A DNA stretch of 7,839 nucleotides, from the NCBI GenBank assembly GCA_902469555.1, contig CABRDB010000009.1, positions 1-7,839 on the forward strand, given 5' to 3'. Numbering within the stretch: the first letter of the stretch is position 1; every line of letters begins with the position of its first letter. Made by a program: the position numbers and the translations under genes. Shown here piece after piece: positions 1 through 6,460 of this stretch. This DNA comes from an uncultured Collinsella sp. Lineage in GTDB: Bacteria; Actinomycetota; Coriobacteriia; Coriobacteriales; Coriobacteriaceae. The notes beneath the pieces are model-generated. The model was not told the DNA's origin. It did no database searches and saw only the letters and a program-made list of their open reading frames with translations.

Positions 1-1469
1 GCGCGCTCCACGCCGAGCCCGAGTGCTCGATCGCCGTCATGCCCAATAATGAAGAGGCAGCTATTGAGGTTTGGCCCTCGCTCGACCACGCCGCAGCAGC
101 ATTTGAAGCTGCGACCAGCGCAGATACCGAGGGCGAGACCGCGGACGCCGACGAAGTCAACGATGAAGCCGCCGCTTCCGCCATGCCCGCGCCTGCCGCC
201 ATGCTCGACTTGGGCGACGGCAAGCCGCTGCCCGTGCTCATCCCGGAGTCCGAGCAGTTCGCCAATCGCCTGCGCAAGAATGCCCGTCTGCGCCGCAAGT
301 GGGCCAAGCGCGAGGGCGTGAGCTGCTACCGCGTCTACGATGCCGACCTACCCGACTACTCCGCCGCCATCGACCTGTACGAGGGCTGCCCGCAGACGCC
401 GGGGCGTTGGCTCGTCATCGCCGAATACGCCGCACCCAAGACCATCGATCCCGCGCTAGCCCAGGCCCGCATGCTCGACATCTTGGCCATCGCGCCGCGT
501 ATCCTTGGTGTTCCGGCCGAGCATGTGCACGCCAAGGCCCGCATGCGTTCGCGCGGCGGCTCGCAGTACGGTAAGCAGGGCGCCGGCAAGGGCGGCTCGG
601 GCGAGCGCGCCAACATCGCGCGCCGTCGTCTGCCGCTCATCGAAGAGGGCGGACTCACCTTTGCCGTCAACTTTGACGATTATCTGGATGTGGGAATCTT
701 CCTGGACCACCGCGTCACCCGCAACCTGGTGCGCGAGCACGCCAAACAGGCGCGCCGCTTCCTCAACCTGTTCGCCTACACCGGTACCGCCACCTGCTAT
801 GCGGCAGACGGCGGCGTCGAGGAAACTGTGACGGTCGACCTTTCCAACACCTACCTGGACTGGGCCGAGCGCAACATGCGCCAGAACGGCTTTGTGGGTC
901 CGCAGCATCACTTTGTGCGCGACGACGTGCTTGCCTGGATTCGCGACCAGCGCCAGACGCGCAACCGCTGGGACCTGATCTTTGTCGACCCACCCACGTT
1001 TTCGAACTCGTCCAAGATGGGCCGCCGCACCTGGGACGTCCAGCGCGACCATGTTGAGCTTTTGGCCGGCGTATCGCGCCTGCTCGCACAGGGCGGACAT
1101 GCCATCTTTAGCTGCAACCTGCGCGGCTTCCGTCCCGAGACGCGCAAGCTCGCGCGTGCGGGCGTGGTGCTGGAGGACATTACGGCACAGACCATCCCCG
1201 AGGACTTCGCGCGCAACCAGAAGGTGCACCATTGCTATATCGTGCGCCGCCTGCCCATCGAGGACGCCATGGCAGAGGTCGGCTTTAGCGCCGAGGAGAT
1301 TGCCGAGCGCGTCGAGGAACTGCGTAACCCCGAGGCCCGCAAGCCCCGTGCGGCAGTGCCCGCGCACGCGCAGGCCGGCAACGGCAAGTCGAACTTTGCC
1401 GGCAAACCCTCTCCTGCCGGCAAGCCCAAAAAGAAGAAGTTCTACGCCAGCAAGCCCAAGGGCAAATAG
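1..1469 (+). CDS. rlmKL: 23S rRNA methyltransferase RlmKL, 3' part (RlmK domain)
   Basis: This is the C-terminal part of the fused RlmL/RlmK protein, which uses S-adenosylmethionine to methylate 23S rRNA guanines (E. coli m2G2445 by the L half, m7G2069 by the K half) during ribosome assembly. The frame is open to the left edge (first full codon at 3), so the ATG at 39 is internal. About 488 residues are present. The first ~24 look like the end of the L module, followed by an Ala/Glu/Asp-rich linker. The K domain then opens with EQFANRLRKNARLRRKWAKR and YRVYDADLPDY and continues with FDDYLDVGIFLDHR. The SAM site follows: LNLFAYTGTATCYAA (bases ~760-805), TVDLSNTYLDWAERN, and the catalytic-loop type motif DLIFVDPPTFSNS (~975-1013). 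DFARNQKVHHCYIV closes the fold. These match my memory of E. coli RlmK closely. About 70 extra residues ending in a Lys-rich tail extend beyond the E. coli end. The stop is TAG at 1467-1469. Confidence 0.92.
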   Translation, partial: ALHAEPECSIAVMPNNEEAAIEVWPSLDHAAAAFEAATSADTEGETADADEVNDEAAASAMPAPAAMLDLGDGKPLPVLIPESEQFANRLRKNARLRRKWAKREGVSCYRVYDADLPDYSAAIDLYEGCPQTPGRWLVIAEYAAPKTIDPALAQARMLDILAIAPRILGVPAEHVHAKARMRSRGGSQYGKQGAGKGGSGERANIARRRLPLIEEGGLTFAVNFDDYLDVGIFLDHRVTRNLVREHAKQARRFLNLFAYTGTATCYAADGGVEETVTVDLSNTYLDWAERNMRQNGFVGPQHHFVRDDVLAWIRDQRQTRNRWDLIFVDPPTFSNSSKMGRRTWDVQRDHVELLAGVSRLLAQGGHAIFSCNLRGFRPETRKLARAGVVLEDITAQTIPEDFARNQKVHHCYIVRRLPIEDAMAEVGFSAEEIAERVEELRNPEARKPRAAVPAHAQAGNGKSNFAGKPSPAGKPKKKKFYASKPKGK

Positions 1470-1473
1470 ACAA

Positions 1474-1538
1474 AGTTGCGGTGGAATAGTTCCTAAAAGC
1501 CTGGTAAAGGCCCAAACAGGAACTATTTCACCGCAACT
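1474..1538. terminator. 21-bp inverted repeat between convergent genes
   Basis: The arms at 1474-1494 and 1518-1538 are complementary over 21 bases with one mismatch, which can be G-U in the transcript. The 23-base loop holds a small nested GCC...GGC hairpin (about 1500-1511). The repeat starts 5 bases after the rlmKL stop and ends 24 bases before the kdpE stop, so it lies exactly where a two-way terminator for convergent transcripts is expected. Neither outer flank has a good U-tract, so classical intrinsic termination is not certain. It could also protect both 3' ends from exonucleases or be one copy of a dispersed repeat. Confidence 0.6.
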
Positions 1539-1562
1539 CATATTGGGATGGCGGATGCCGAC

Positions 1563-2276
1563 CTATCCCTGGATGACCAATCGGTAACCAATACCCACGT
1601 GCGTCTGGATATAGCGCGGATGCGCGGGGTCGGACTCAATCTTCTTGCGCAGCGTGCCCATAAAGACGCGCAGGCTCGCCAGGTCGCTCTTGGTTGCCGT
1701 GCCCCAAATCTCGTGCAGGATAAACTGGTGCGTCAGTACCTTGTCGGCGTTGTGCGCCAGCAGGCACAGGAGCTTATACTCGATCGGCGTCAGATGCAGC
1801 TCCTCGCCATCCATCGTGGCGATGCCGGCATCAAAATCGATATGCAGCTCACCGGTATCGAACGAGCCCTCGGAGACAACGCCACCCGTTTGTGCATACG
1901 AAAGGCGCCTGAGCGTCGTGCGAATGCGCGCGAGCAGCTCCTCGACCGAAAACGGCTTGGTCAGGTAGTCGTCGGCACCGGCATCGAGCGCGCGAATCTT
2001 GTCCGCGTCCTCGCTGCGCGCCGAGACCACGATGATCGGCATGCCCGACCATGCGCGCACCGACTCCACCACCTTGACGCCGTCCATATCGGGCAGGCCC
2101 AGATCGAGCAGCACAATGCTCGGCGCCTGCGACGAGGCGGCGGCGATGGCGGCATGGGCGGTCTCCACAGCCATATGGCGCAAGCCGTGCGCCTCGAGCG
2201 CGGCAACAATAAGATTGCGAACGGCGGGGTCGTCCTCAACGACCAAGATGAGCGGTTTTACGGCAGAGTTCGGCAC
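1563..2276 (-). CDS. kdpE: OmpR/PhoB-type response regulator, KdpE-like
   Basis: This cytoplasmic two-domain response regulator of 237 residues is phosphorylated by its partner kinase and then binds DNA. The receiver domain (about 8-122) has the acidic pair D15-D16 after E14, the phosphoacceptor D58 in LLDLGLPDMDG, the switch Ser85 in VVSARSE and the conserved Lys107 in DDYLTKPF. The C-terminal winged helix (about 138-235) has LTPIEYKLLCLLAHNADKVL, an EIWG motif and IQTHVGIGYRL. VVSARSEDADKIRALDAGAD and LTPIEYKLL are close to E. coli KdpE as I remember it, so KdpE is preferred over a generic PhoB. The start is GTG at 2276, with AAGGAG at 2283-2288 (spacing 6) overlapping the end of the kinase gene; only 3 bases separate that stop from this start. 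In E. coli KdpE activates kdpFABC. Here the nearest K+ gene is kup, so kup is the plausible target (inference). Confidence 0.88.
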   Translation of the reverse strand: MPNSAVKPLILVVEDDPAVRNLIVAALEAHGLRHMAVETAHAAIAAASSQAPSIVLLDLGLPDMDGVKVVESVRAWSGMPIIVVSARSEDADKIRALDAGADDYLTKPFSVEELLARIRTTLRRLSYAQTGGVVSEGSFDTGELHIDFDAGIATMDGEELHLTPIEYKLLCLLAHNADKVLTHQFILHEIWGTATKSDLASLRVFMGTLRKKIESDPAHPRYIQTHVGIGYRLVIQG

Positions 2277-2279
2277 ACG

Positions 2280-3905
2280 CTACTCCTTATCAAACGAAAC
2301 GTCGGCGGCGGGAAGTTCAATCGTAAAGACCGAACCGTGCGGGTCCGCCGCGGCAACCTCTATGCTACCGCCATGCGCCAACGCAATGGAACGGCAGAGC
2401 GAAAGACCCAGGCCAACGCTGCGGTGGCTGTCGGCCAGACCATGGTTGGCGGTATAGAACGACTCGAAGATCCGTTCGCGATCCTCGGGTGCGATGCCCG
2501 GACCATCATCGGCCACCGAGCACGCCACGCGTCCATCGTCGACGCTAATCGAAATCATGATATGCGAGCCCGCGGGCGTATAGGTGATGGCGTTGTTCAC
2601 CAGATTGACCACCAGCTGCACCATCAGGCGCGCATCGACATTGACGAGCGCCGGCTCATCGCACGCCACCACCTTAAGGTCGTGCTCGCGCACGGCCGGA
2701 TTTACGTGGCGCAGCGCCTCCTCGACGATATCGTCCATGAGCTCGAGCGTGGTCGACAGGCGCATACCGCCACCCTCGAGCTTGGTGATGGCAAGCAGGT
2801 TCTCGACGGTGGCGTTGAGCCACAGCGCATCCGAGCGAATGGATAGAAGCAGGCCGCGGCGCGTCTGGGCATCGAGCACCGCGGTGCCGGTCGAGCCCTG
2901 ATCGAGCAGGACATCGGCATTGCCCGAAATACTGGTGAGCGGCGTGCGCAGGTCGTGCGAGATGGAGCGCAGCAGGTTGGCGCGCAGCTGCTCATTTTTG
3001 GCAAGCACCGCCGCTTCCTCGCGGGCCTCCATGGCGCGGGCGCGGTCGAGCGCCAGCTCGCCTTCGCTCACGATGGCATCGGCAAGTGTCCGCTCCTCAT
3101 GCGTCAGCACGTCGGGCTCGGCAACGATAGCCAGCACGCCCACCACCGAGGCGGGGTCGCCCGAGCGGACGAAGCCGTCGCCCGTGCGAACCGTCAGGTA
3201 GATGCCATAAAACGCCGAGCCGCCATAGGTGGCATCGAGCGGCGTTCCCACATAAGCGGACGCCGAGAGCCGCGGCGGCATCTGCGGCGCCAGTTCGTGC
3301 ACCGGCGCGGCATCGCCCACGGCCGTGTATGTCGCACGCGGCAGCAGGTCATCGCCCTCGGCGTCGGCGCTGTACCACACGACCGGACAGCCCGAAAGAC
3401 GAGCCAGCTGCGTTGCCATGGCATGCACAATCTGCTGCTGATCGGCACACCGCTGCAGCATGCGGTTGGTCTCGAGCACCATATGCGTGCGACGGTCGCT
3501 GGCGGCAGCCTGTGCCAAGGCGCGGCGCAGGGCCAACGCAATCGAGCTCGACACAAGCGAGACCACAAACATGATGAAGAACATGCCGGGATAGACGCGG
3601 TCGATAAACGACAGCGAGCAGCGCGGGTCGACAAACAAGAAGTTGTAGAGTGCCACGGCGACAGCCGAGCTCAGCAAGCAATACAGGCGACTCCAGGTAA
3701 AGAATGCGCACAGCTGAACGGCGAACACATAGACGATCATGATGCTCGGCGCGAGACCCGGATGGTCGAGCAGCGCGCCCACAATCGTCGCCGTGACCAG
3801 CAGCCCCACCGACACGCAGGCGTCATACAGAGGAGTGCGGCGCGTCAGCGTTGTGCGCCGCCACCAAAAGCTATCGGCAATATCGCCGTCCGTACGGACG
3901 TCCAT
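2280..3905 (-). CDS. kdpD: KdpD-type sensor histidine kinase lacking the N-terminal Kdp/Usp half
   Basis: This membrane sensor kinase of 541 residues should autophosphorylate and pass phosphate to the KdpE-like regulator encoded 3 bases downstream. A four-span membrane domain of the KdpD type (DUF4118-like) lies at about 30-127 and includes YNFLFVDPRCSLSF. A GAF-like region follows at about 145-285. The HisKA helix has LLRSISHDLRTPLTSISGNA with His317 as the phosphorylation site. The ATPase domain has the N box around N434 and N438, the G1 box ADDGPGI (465-471) and the G2 box VGLGLSL (497-503). E. coli KdpD is 894 residues; this protein aligns with its C-terminal part. The Walker-motif Kdp domain and the universal-stress (Usp) domain are absent. 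An in-frame TGA at 3924-3926, with no start codon between it and the ATG at 3905, shows the short form is real at this locus. Purine-rich sequence precedes the ATG, but no textbook Shine-Dalgarno. The stop TAG (2280-2282) overlaps the kdpE ribosome-binding region. Confidence 0.88.
   Translation of the reverse strand: MDVRTDGDIADSFWWRRTTLTRRTPLYDACVSVGLLVTATIVGALLDHPGLAPSIMIVYVFAVQLCAFFTWSRLYCLLSSAVAVALYNFLFVDPRCSLSFIDRVYPGMFFIMFVVSLVSSSIALALRRALAQAAASDRRTHMVLETNRMLQRCADQQQIVHAMATQLARLSGCPVVWYSADAEGDDLLPRATYTAVGDAAPVHELAPQMPPRLSASAYVGTPLDATYGGSAFYGIYLTVRTGDGFVRSGDPASVVGVLAIVAEPDVLTHEERTLADAIVSEGELALDRARAMEAREEAAVLAKNEQLRANLLRSISHDLRTPLTSISGNADVLLDQGSTGTAVLDAQTRRGLLLSIRSDALWLNATVENLLAITKLEGGGMRLSTTLELMDDIVEEALRHVNPAVREHDLKVVACDEPALVNVDARLMVQLVVNLVNNAITYTPAGSHIMISISVDDGRVACSVADDGPGIAPEDRERIFESFYTANHGLADSHRSVGLGLSLCRSIALAHGGSIEVAAADPHGSVFTIELPAADVSFDKE
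2283..2288 (-). promoter_or_regulatory. Ribosome binding site of kdpE inside the kdpD end
   Basis: On the minus strand AAGGAG occupies the last codons of the kinase gene, 6 bases before the GTG at 2276. It supports the GTG as the true start and implies that ribosomes finishing kdpD reinitiate on kdpE. Confidence 0.75.
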
Positions 3906-3925
3906 CAGCGCCCCGCCCCTCTCTC

Positions 3926-3971
3926 AAAAACAAAAACCACCACAAAGGGACAGGCACCTTTGTAGTGGTTT
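3926..3971 (-). terminator. Intrinsic terminator after the kup operon, just before kdpD
   Basis: Read on the minus strand, a 15-bp stem (arms 3957-3971 and 3934-3948, one G-U pair) closes an 8-base loop and is followed by TTTTTGTTTTT (3936 down to 3926). This is the best intrinsic terminator in the window. It lies 46 bases after the small membrane gene's stop, and its U-tract ends 20 bases before the kdpD ATG. It would end transcripts from kup, or attenuate read-through into kdpDE. Confidence 0.78.
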
Positions 3972-3985
3972 CCCTTGTGGTGGTT
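3972..3985 (-). repeat. Second copy of the terminator's 5' arm
   Basis: On the minus strand AACCACCACAAGGG precedes the terminator's own 5' arm and resembles it. It can pair with the same 3' arm (3935-3949) over 14 bp with one bulged base and no wobble pairs, giving a mutually exclusive, larger-loop hairpin. It may be a simple duplication, or part of an RNA switch before kdpD. Confidence 0.5.
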
Positions 3986-4017
3986 CCAAGTGTAAAGCCT
4001 TCTACGACCGGTGGTCG

Positions 4018-4242
4018 CTAGACAAACAGCACGTGCGCGAGCAGGGCACACACGCACACCGCTCCAAATACCAGTGCCACGATCGAAATTACGCGGTCGG
4101 CCATGTCCATGTTGGCACGATTCGTCAAAAACCGATCTTCGGCGGCGTCGGCGCGTGCCTCACGTACCAGCTCGGCAACCACCTCGCGGCCATCAAGCAT
4201 CTTTGCATCCATGTTTGCCTCCCCGGTCTCAATCTTGTCCAT
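4018..4242 (-). CDS. Small single-span membrane protein downstream of kup
   Basis: I do not recognise a family. From the ATG at 4242 the product is 74 residues. A charged, probably helical N-terminal part (about 1-50, with EVVAELVREARADAAEDRF) leads into one membrane span at about 51-73 (ISIVALVFGAVCVCALLAHV) that ends the protein. Arginines at 27, 30, 37, 42 and 50 before the span favour a cytoplasmic N-terminus. A second start, ATG at 4212, would give 64 residues and has the better ribosome-binding site: GGGGAGG at 4218-4224, spacing 5. The outer ATG has GGAG 10 bases upstream. The gene begins 31 bases (or 61) after the kup stop and precedes a terminator, so it is probably co-transcribed with kup. 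A role as a Kup accessory or regulatory peptide is only a guess. Codon use and both ribosome-binding sites argue that it is a real gene. Confidence 0.68.
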   Translation of the reverse strand: MDKIETGEANMDAKMLDGREVVAELVREARADAAEDRFLTNRANMDMADRVISIVALVFGAVCVCALLAHVLFV

Positions 4243-4273
4243 CGAAAACCAACTCCGTGCAACCCGTCGGCGC

Positions 4274-6301
4274 CTACGGCCGCTCGTTGGGGGCCAGGCG
4301 CTGCATCTTGTTCACGGCCTTGAACTTGGTGAACAGCGGCACGTACTCAAAGCTCACGTTGGAGTTCTCCAGGCCGTACCAACGCGCGGGCGTGCCGGCG
4401 GCACGGCGGATGATGTACTTGAGCGTGATGGCCGTACGCTCGCTCGGCTCCACATCGCTTTCGGGCGCCAGAAGCTTACGAATCAGGACGAACTTGAACG
4501 TACCGATGTTGCCCGGATCCTTGTAGACCGAGTAGTCATGCGTCTGCGCCGGCAGCTCGCCGGTGGCAGCCAGATCCTGAACGACCTGACGCAGATAGGC
4601 ATTGACGCGCTGGTTAATCTTGTAGCCCAGGTACAGATGCACGCGGAACACGTAGTCGGTGCCGAACGTCTCGACCGAATAGGCAAAGGTGTGCGGTTCG
4701 TCCATGGTCTCGACATTCACAAACCACCAGGCGCGGGCGCGCTTGGGATGCTTGTCCAAGATCGAATAGACGATATCGCGGTCGATGTAGTCGGTATGGG
4801 TGTCCTTGGTCAGGTACACGACGTTGTCGCTCATGCGCTCGTAACGGTCGTCGTCGCGCAGGCGCTTGAGCTGCGGCAGGTAGCTGCGCAGCGGCAGCAG
4901 CGTAAACTGGCGCTGCTCGACCGCCGTGCCGTTGTACCAGCACACCATAATGCCCATGATGAGTGCAGCCATGAGGATGGTGAAATAGCCGCCGTGGAAG
5001 AACTTGGTGAGCGAGCTCACGAAGAAGAAGCCTTCGAGCAAAAGGAAGAAGGCCGCGAAGATCCACGGAGCAACCTTGAGCTTGCGCTCCTCGTGCAGGT
5101 AGAAGAAGAGCAGCAGCGTGGTGCACATCATAGTCAGCGTAATGGCAAGGCCGTACGCGGCTTCCATATGCGCCGAGTTCTGGAACAGCAGCACCACGAT
5201 GACGCAGCCTACGAGCATGACGTTGTTGACCATGGGGATGTAGAGCTGGCCCTTGGTCTCGGCAGGGTAGAAGACCTGCATGTGCGGCATGAGGTCCAGA
5301 CGGCTGGCCTCGGACACCAGCGAGAATGCGCCGGTGATGAGCGCCTGCGAGGCAATGATGGCCGCGACGGTGGAAAGGCCGACGGCAAACGGGCGCAGAC
5401 CCGGGGCGAGCATCTGGTAGAACGGGTTGAGGTCGGCAATGCCCATGAGCTCGGGGTTGGCAGCGTTGTTCATAAGCCAAGCGCCCTGGCCCATATAGGA
5501 AAGCAGCAGGCAGCACTTAACGAACGGCCAGGTAGCGTAGATGTTGCCGCGGCCGACGTGGCCCATGTCGGAGTAGAGCGCCTCGGCACCGGTGGTGGCG
5601 AGGAAGCAACTGCCCAGAATCATGATGCCCGCGTGGTTGTTGGGGCTCAGCAAAAAGGCGATGCCGCGCACCGGGTTGAGGCACAGCAGCACGGCGGGGT
5701 GCTGGAAAACAAAGAACAGACCCGTGCCGCCCAGGAACAGGAACCACAGCGTCATGATGGGGCCAAAGGCGTGACCGATCTTGGCCGTACCGATGCGCTG
5801 AACCAAGAAGAGCACGATGATGATGGCGAGCGTAATGGCGACGACGCGGCCCTGGTCATCGCCCAGCACGGCATGGACCGCCGGGATGGTGCGCAGGCCC
5901 TCGATGGCCGTGGTAACGGTAACGGCCGGCGTCAGGATGCCGTCGGCGAGCAGCGCGGCGCCACCCAGCATGGCGGGGATGATAAGCCACTTGCCGCAGC
6001 GCTTGACCAGGCTGTACAGGGCAAAGATACCGCCCTCGCCATGGTTATCGGCGCGCAGCGAGATGAGCACATACTTGATGGTGGTCAGCAACGTGACCGT
6101 CCACACGACAAGGGAGAGCGCGCCGAGCACGAACTCCTCCGTGACGCTTCCGATGCCGCCGTTGCCGGCAACGAGCGCCTTGGTTACATACATGGGGCTG
6201 GTGCCGATATCGCCGTACACCACGCCCAGCGTGACGAGCATCGCCGAGATGCTCACAGGAATCGCAGCGTGCGAAGCTGCCTCCTTGGCCTTTTGTTCCA
6301 T
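4274..6301 (-). CDS. kup: KUP/HAK-family potassium uptake permease Kup
   Basis: This 675-residue integral membrane K+ importer (TrkD/Kup type; the family is thought to couple K+ to H+) belongs to the KUP/HAK/KT family; E. coli Kup is 622 residues. The family signature is intact: GVVYGDIGTSPMY (26-38), RADNHGEGGIFALYSLVKR (83-101), LLADGILTPAV (117-127), TGAEALYSDMGHVGR (237-251) and ASQALITGAFSLVSEASR (318-335). About 12 hydrophobic spans fill residues 15-455, followed by a cytoplasmic C-terminal domain of about 220 residues. I choose ATG at 6301 because TCCTCC on the + strand at 6311-6316 (GGAGGA on the coding strand) lies 9 bases upstream. A TTG at 6319 would place that Shine-Dalgarno inside the gene. 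A consensus -10 box lies 36 bases upstream. The gene is followed by a small membrane gene, then a terminator, then a KdpD/KdpE pair, which points to a potassium-responsive locus. Confidence 0.95.
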   Translation of the reverse strand: MEQKAKEAASHAAIPVSISAMLVTLGVVYGDIGTSPMYVTKALVAGNGGIGSVTEEFVLGALSLVVWTVTLLTTIKYVLISLRADNHGEGGIFALYSLVKRCGKWLIIPAMLGGAALLADGILTPAVTVTTAIEGLRTIPAVHAVLGDDQGRVVAITLAIIIVLFLVQRIGTAKIGHAFGPIMTLWFLFLGGTGLFFVFQHPAVLLCLNPVRGIAFLLSPNNHAGIMILGSCFLATTGAEALYSDMGHVGRGNIYATWPFVKCCLLLSYMGQGAWLMNNAANPELMGIADLNPFYQMLAPGLRPFAVGLSTVAAIIASQALITGAFSLVSEASRLDLMPHMQVFYPAETKGQLYIPMVNNVMLVGCVIVVLLFQNSAHMEAAYGLAITLTMMCTTLLLFFYLHEERKLKVAPWIFAAFFLLLEGFFFVSSLTKFFHGGYFTILMAALIMGIMVCWYNGTAVEQRQFTLLPLRSYLPQLKRLRDDDRYERMSDNVVYLTKDTHTDYIDRDIVYSILDKHPKRARAWWFVNVETMDEPHTFAYSVETFGTDYVFRVHLYLGYKINQRVNAYLRQVVQDLAATGELPAQTHDYSVYKDPGNIGTFKFVLIRKLLAPESDVEPSERTAITLKYIIRRAAGTPARWYGLENSNVSFEYVPLFTKFKAVNKMQRLAPNERP

Positions 6302-6310
6302 AAGCCGGTT

Positions 6311-6316
6311 TCCTCC
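6311..6316 (-). promoter_or_regulatory. Ribosome binding site of kup
   Basis: GGAGGA on the minus strand, 9 bases before the ATG at 6301, fixes that ATG as the start and argues against the in-frame TTG at 6319. Confidence 0.85.
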
Positions 6317-6336
6317 CAACTTTAATGTTCGAAGGA

Positions 6337-6363
6337 ATTATAGGTAATCGGCCCATGTTTGAA
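6337..6363 (-). promoter_or_regulatory. Probable kup promoter
   Basis: The minus strand carries a perfect TATAAT at 6342-6337. The best -35 match is TTCAAA (6363-6358, 4 of 6 to TTGACA) at a short 15-base spacing; at 17 bases the hexamer is poor. Transcription would start near 6330, giving a leader of about 28 bases that contains the ribosome-binding site. A consensus -10 with a weak, badly spaced -35 fits an activator-dependent promoter. Confidence 0.6.
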
Positions 6364-6384
6364 TGGCACTGTTTTCCCAGCTAG

Positions 6385-6408
6385 ATAAACATTTATACGG
6401 CCTTTAAG
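6385..6408. promoter_or_regulatory. AT-rich symmetric sequence upstream of the kup promoter; possible KdpE operator
   Basis: ATAAACATTTAT (6385-6396) is an inverted repeat of ATAAA/TTTAT. It overlaps TTTATAC at 6392-6398, followed 11 bases on by TTTAAG (6403-6408). As I recall it, the E. coli KdpE site is TTTATACTTTTTTTACA, with the same 11-base step; 11 of 17 bases agree. It would sit about 62-78 bases upstream of the predicted kup start, but in the opposite orientation. Weak evidence. Confidence 0.22.
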
Positions 6409-6423
6409 CCACCTCGGCGATAT

Positions 6424-6459
6424 GGAATGTGACAAAGGGACTGTCTCTTTGTCGCATCC
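6424..6459. terminator. Palindromic hairpin at the nitroreductase 3' end
   Basis: TGTGACAAAGGGAC (6428-6441) pairs with 6443-6456, with two G-U pairs, around a single central base (an effective loop of 3 or more). The stem extends through GGA/TCC at 6424-6426 and 6457-6459 past one bulged A. It begins one base after the nitroreductase stop (6461-6463, minus strand). There is no U-tract on either strand, so it may be a dispersed palindrome acting as a 3' stabiliser or factor-assisted terminator. Confidence 0.6.
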
Positions 6460-6460
6460 G

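Noticed and set aside
39..41. ATG at 39 as the start of the rlmKL fragment
   Set aside because: The frame is open to the left edge without a stop, the upstream residues continue the L module, and the protein should be a longer fusion.
456..1541. A 361-codon open frame on the minus strand opposite rlmKL
   Set aside because: It would run through the inverted repeat and overlap the real methyltransferase motifs; no domain is recognisable.
1548..2846. A 432-codon open frame on the + strand opposite kdpE and the end of kdpD
   Set aside because: It spans two genes with intact catalytic motifs on the other strand and shows no recognisable domain; it is a codon-bias shadow.
2955..3965. A 336-codon open frame on the + strand opposite kdpD
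   Set aside because: Arg/His/Gln-rich antisense product with no domain; the minus strand carries a complete sensor kinase.
6317..6319. TTG as the start of kup
   Set aside because: The Shine-Dalgarno GGAGGA falls after it and is correctly spaced for the ATG at 6301.
4103..6325. A 740-codon open frame on the + strand opposite kup
   Set aside because: It is antisense to a gene with an unmistakable KUP signature. Its product is low-complexity, rich in His, Gln, Asp and Arg, as expected from the reverse complement of GC-biased codons.
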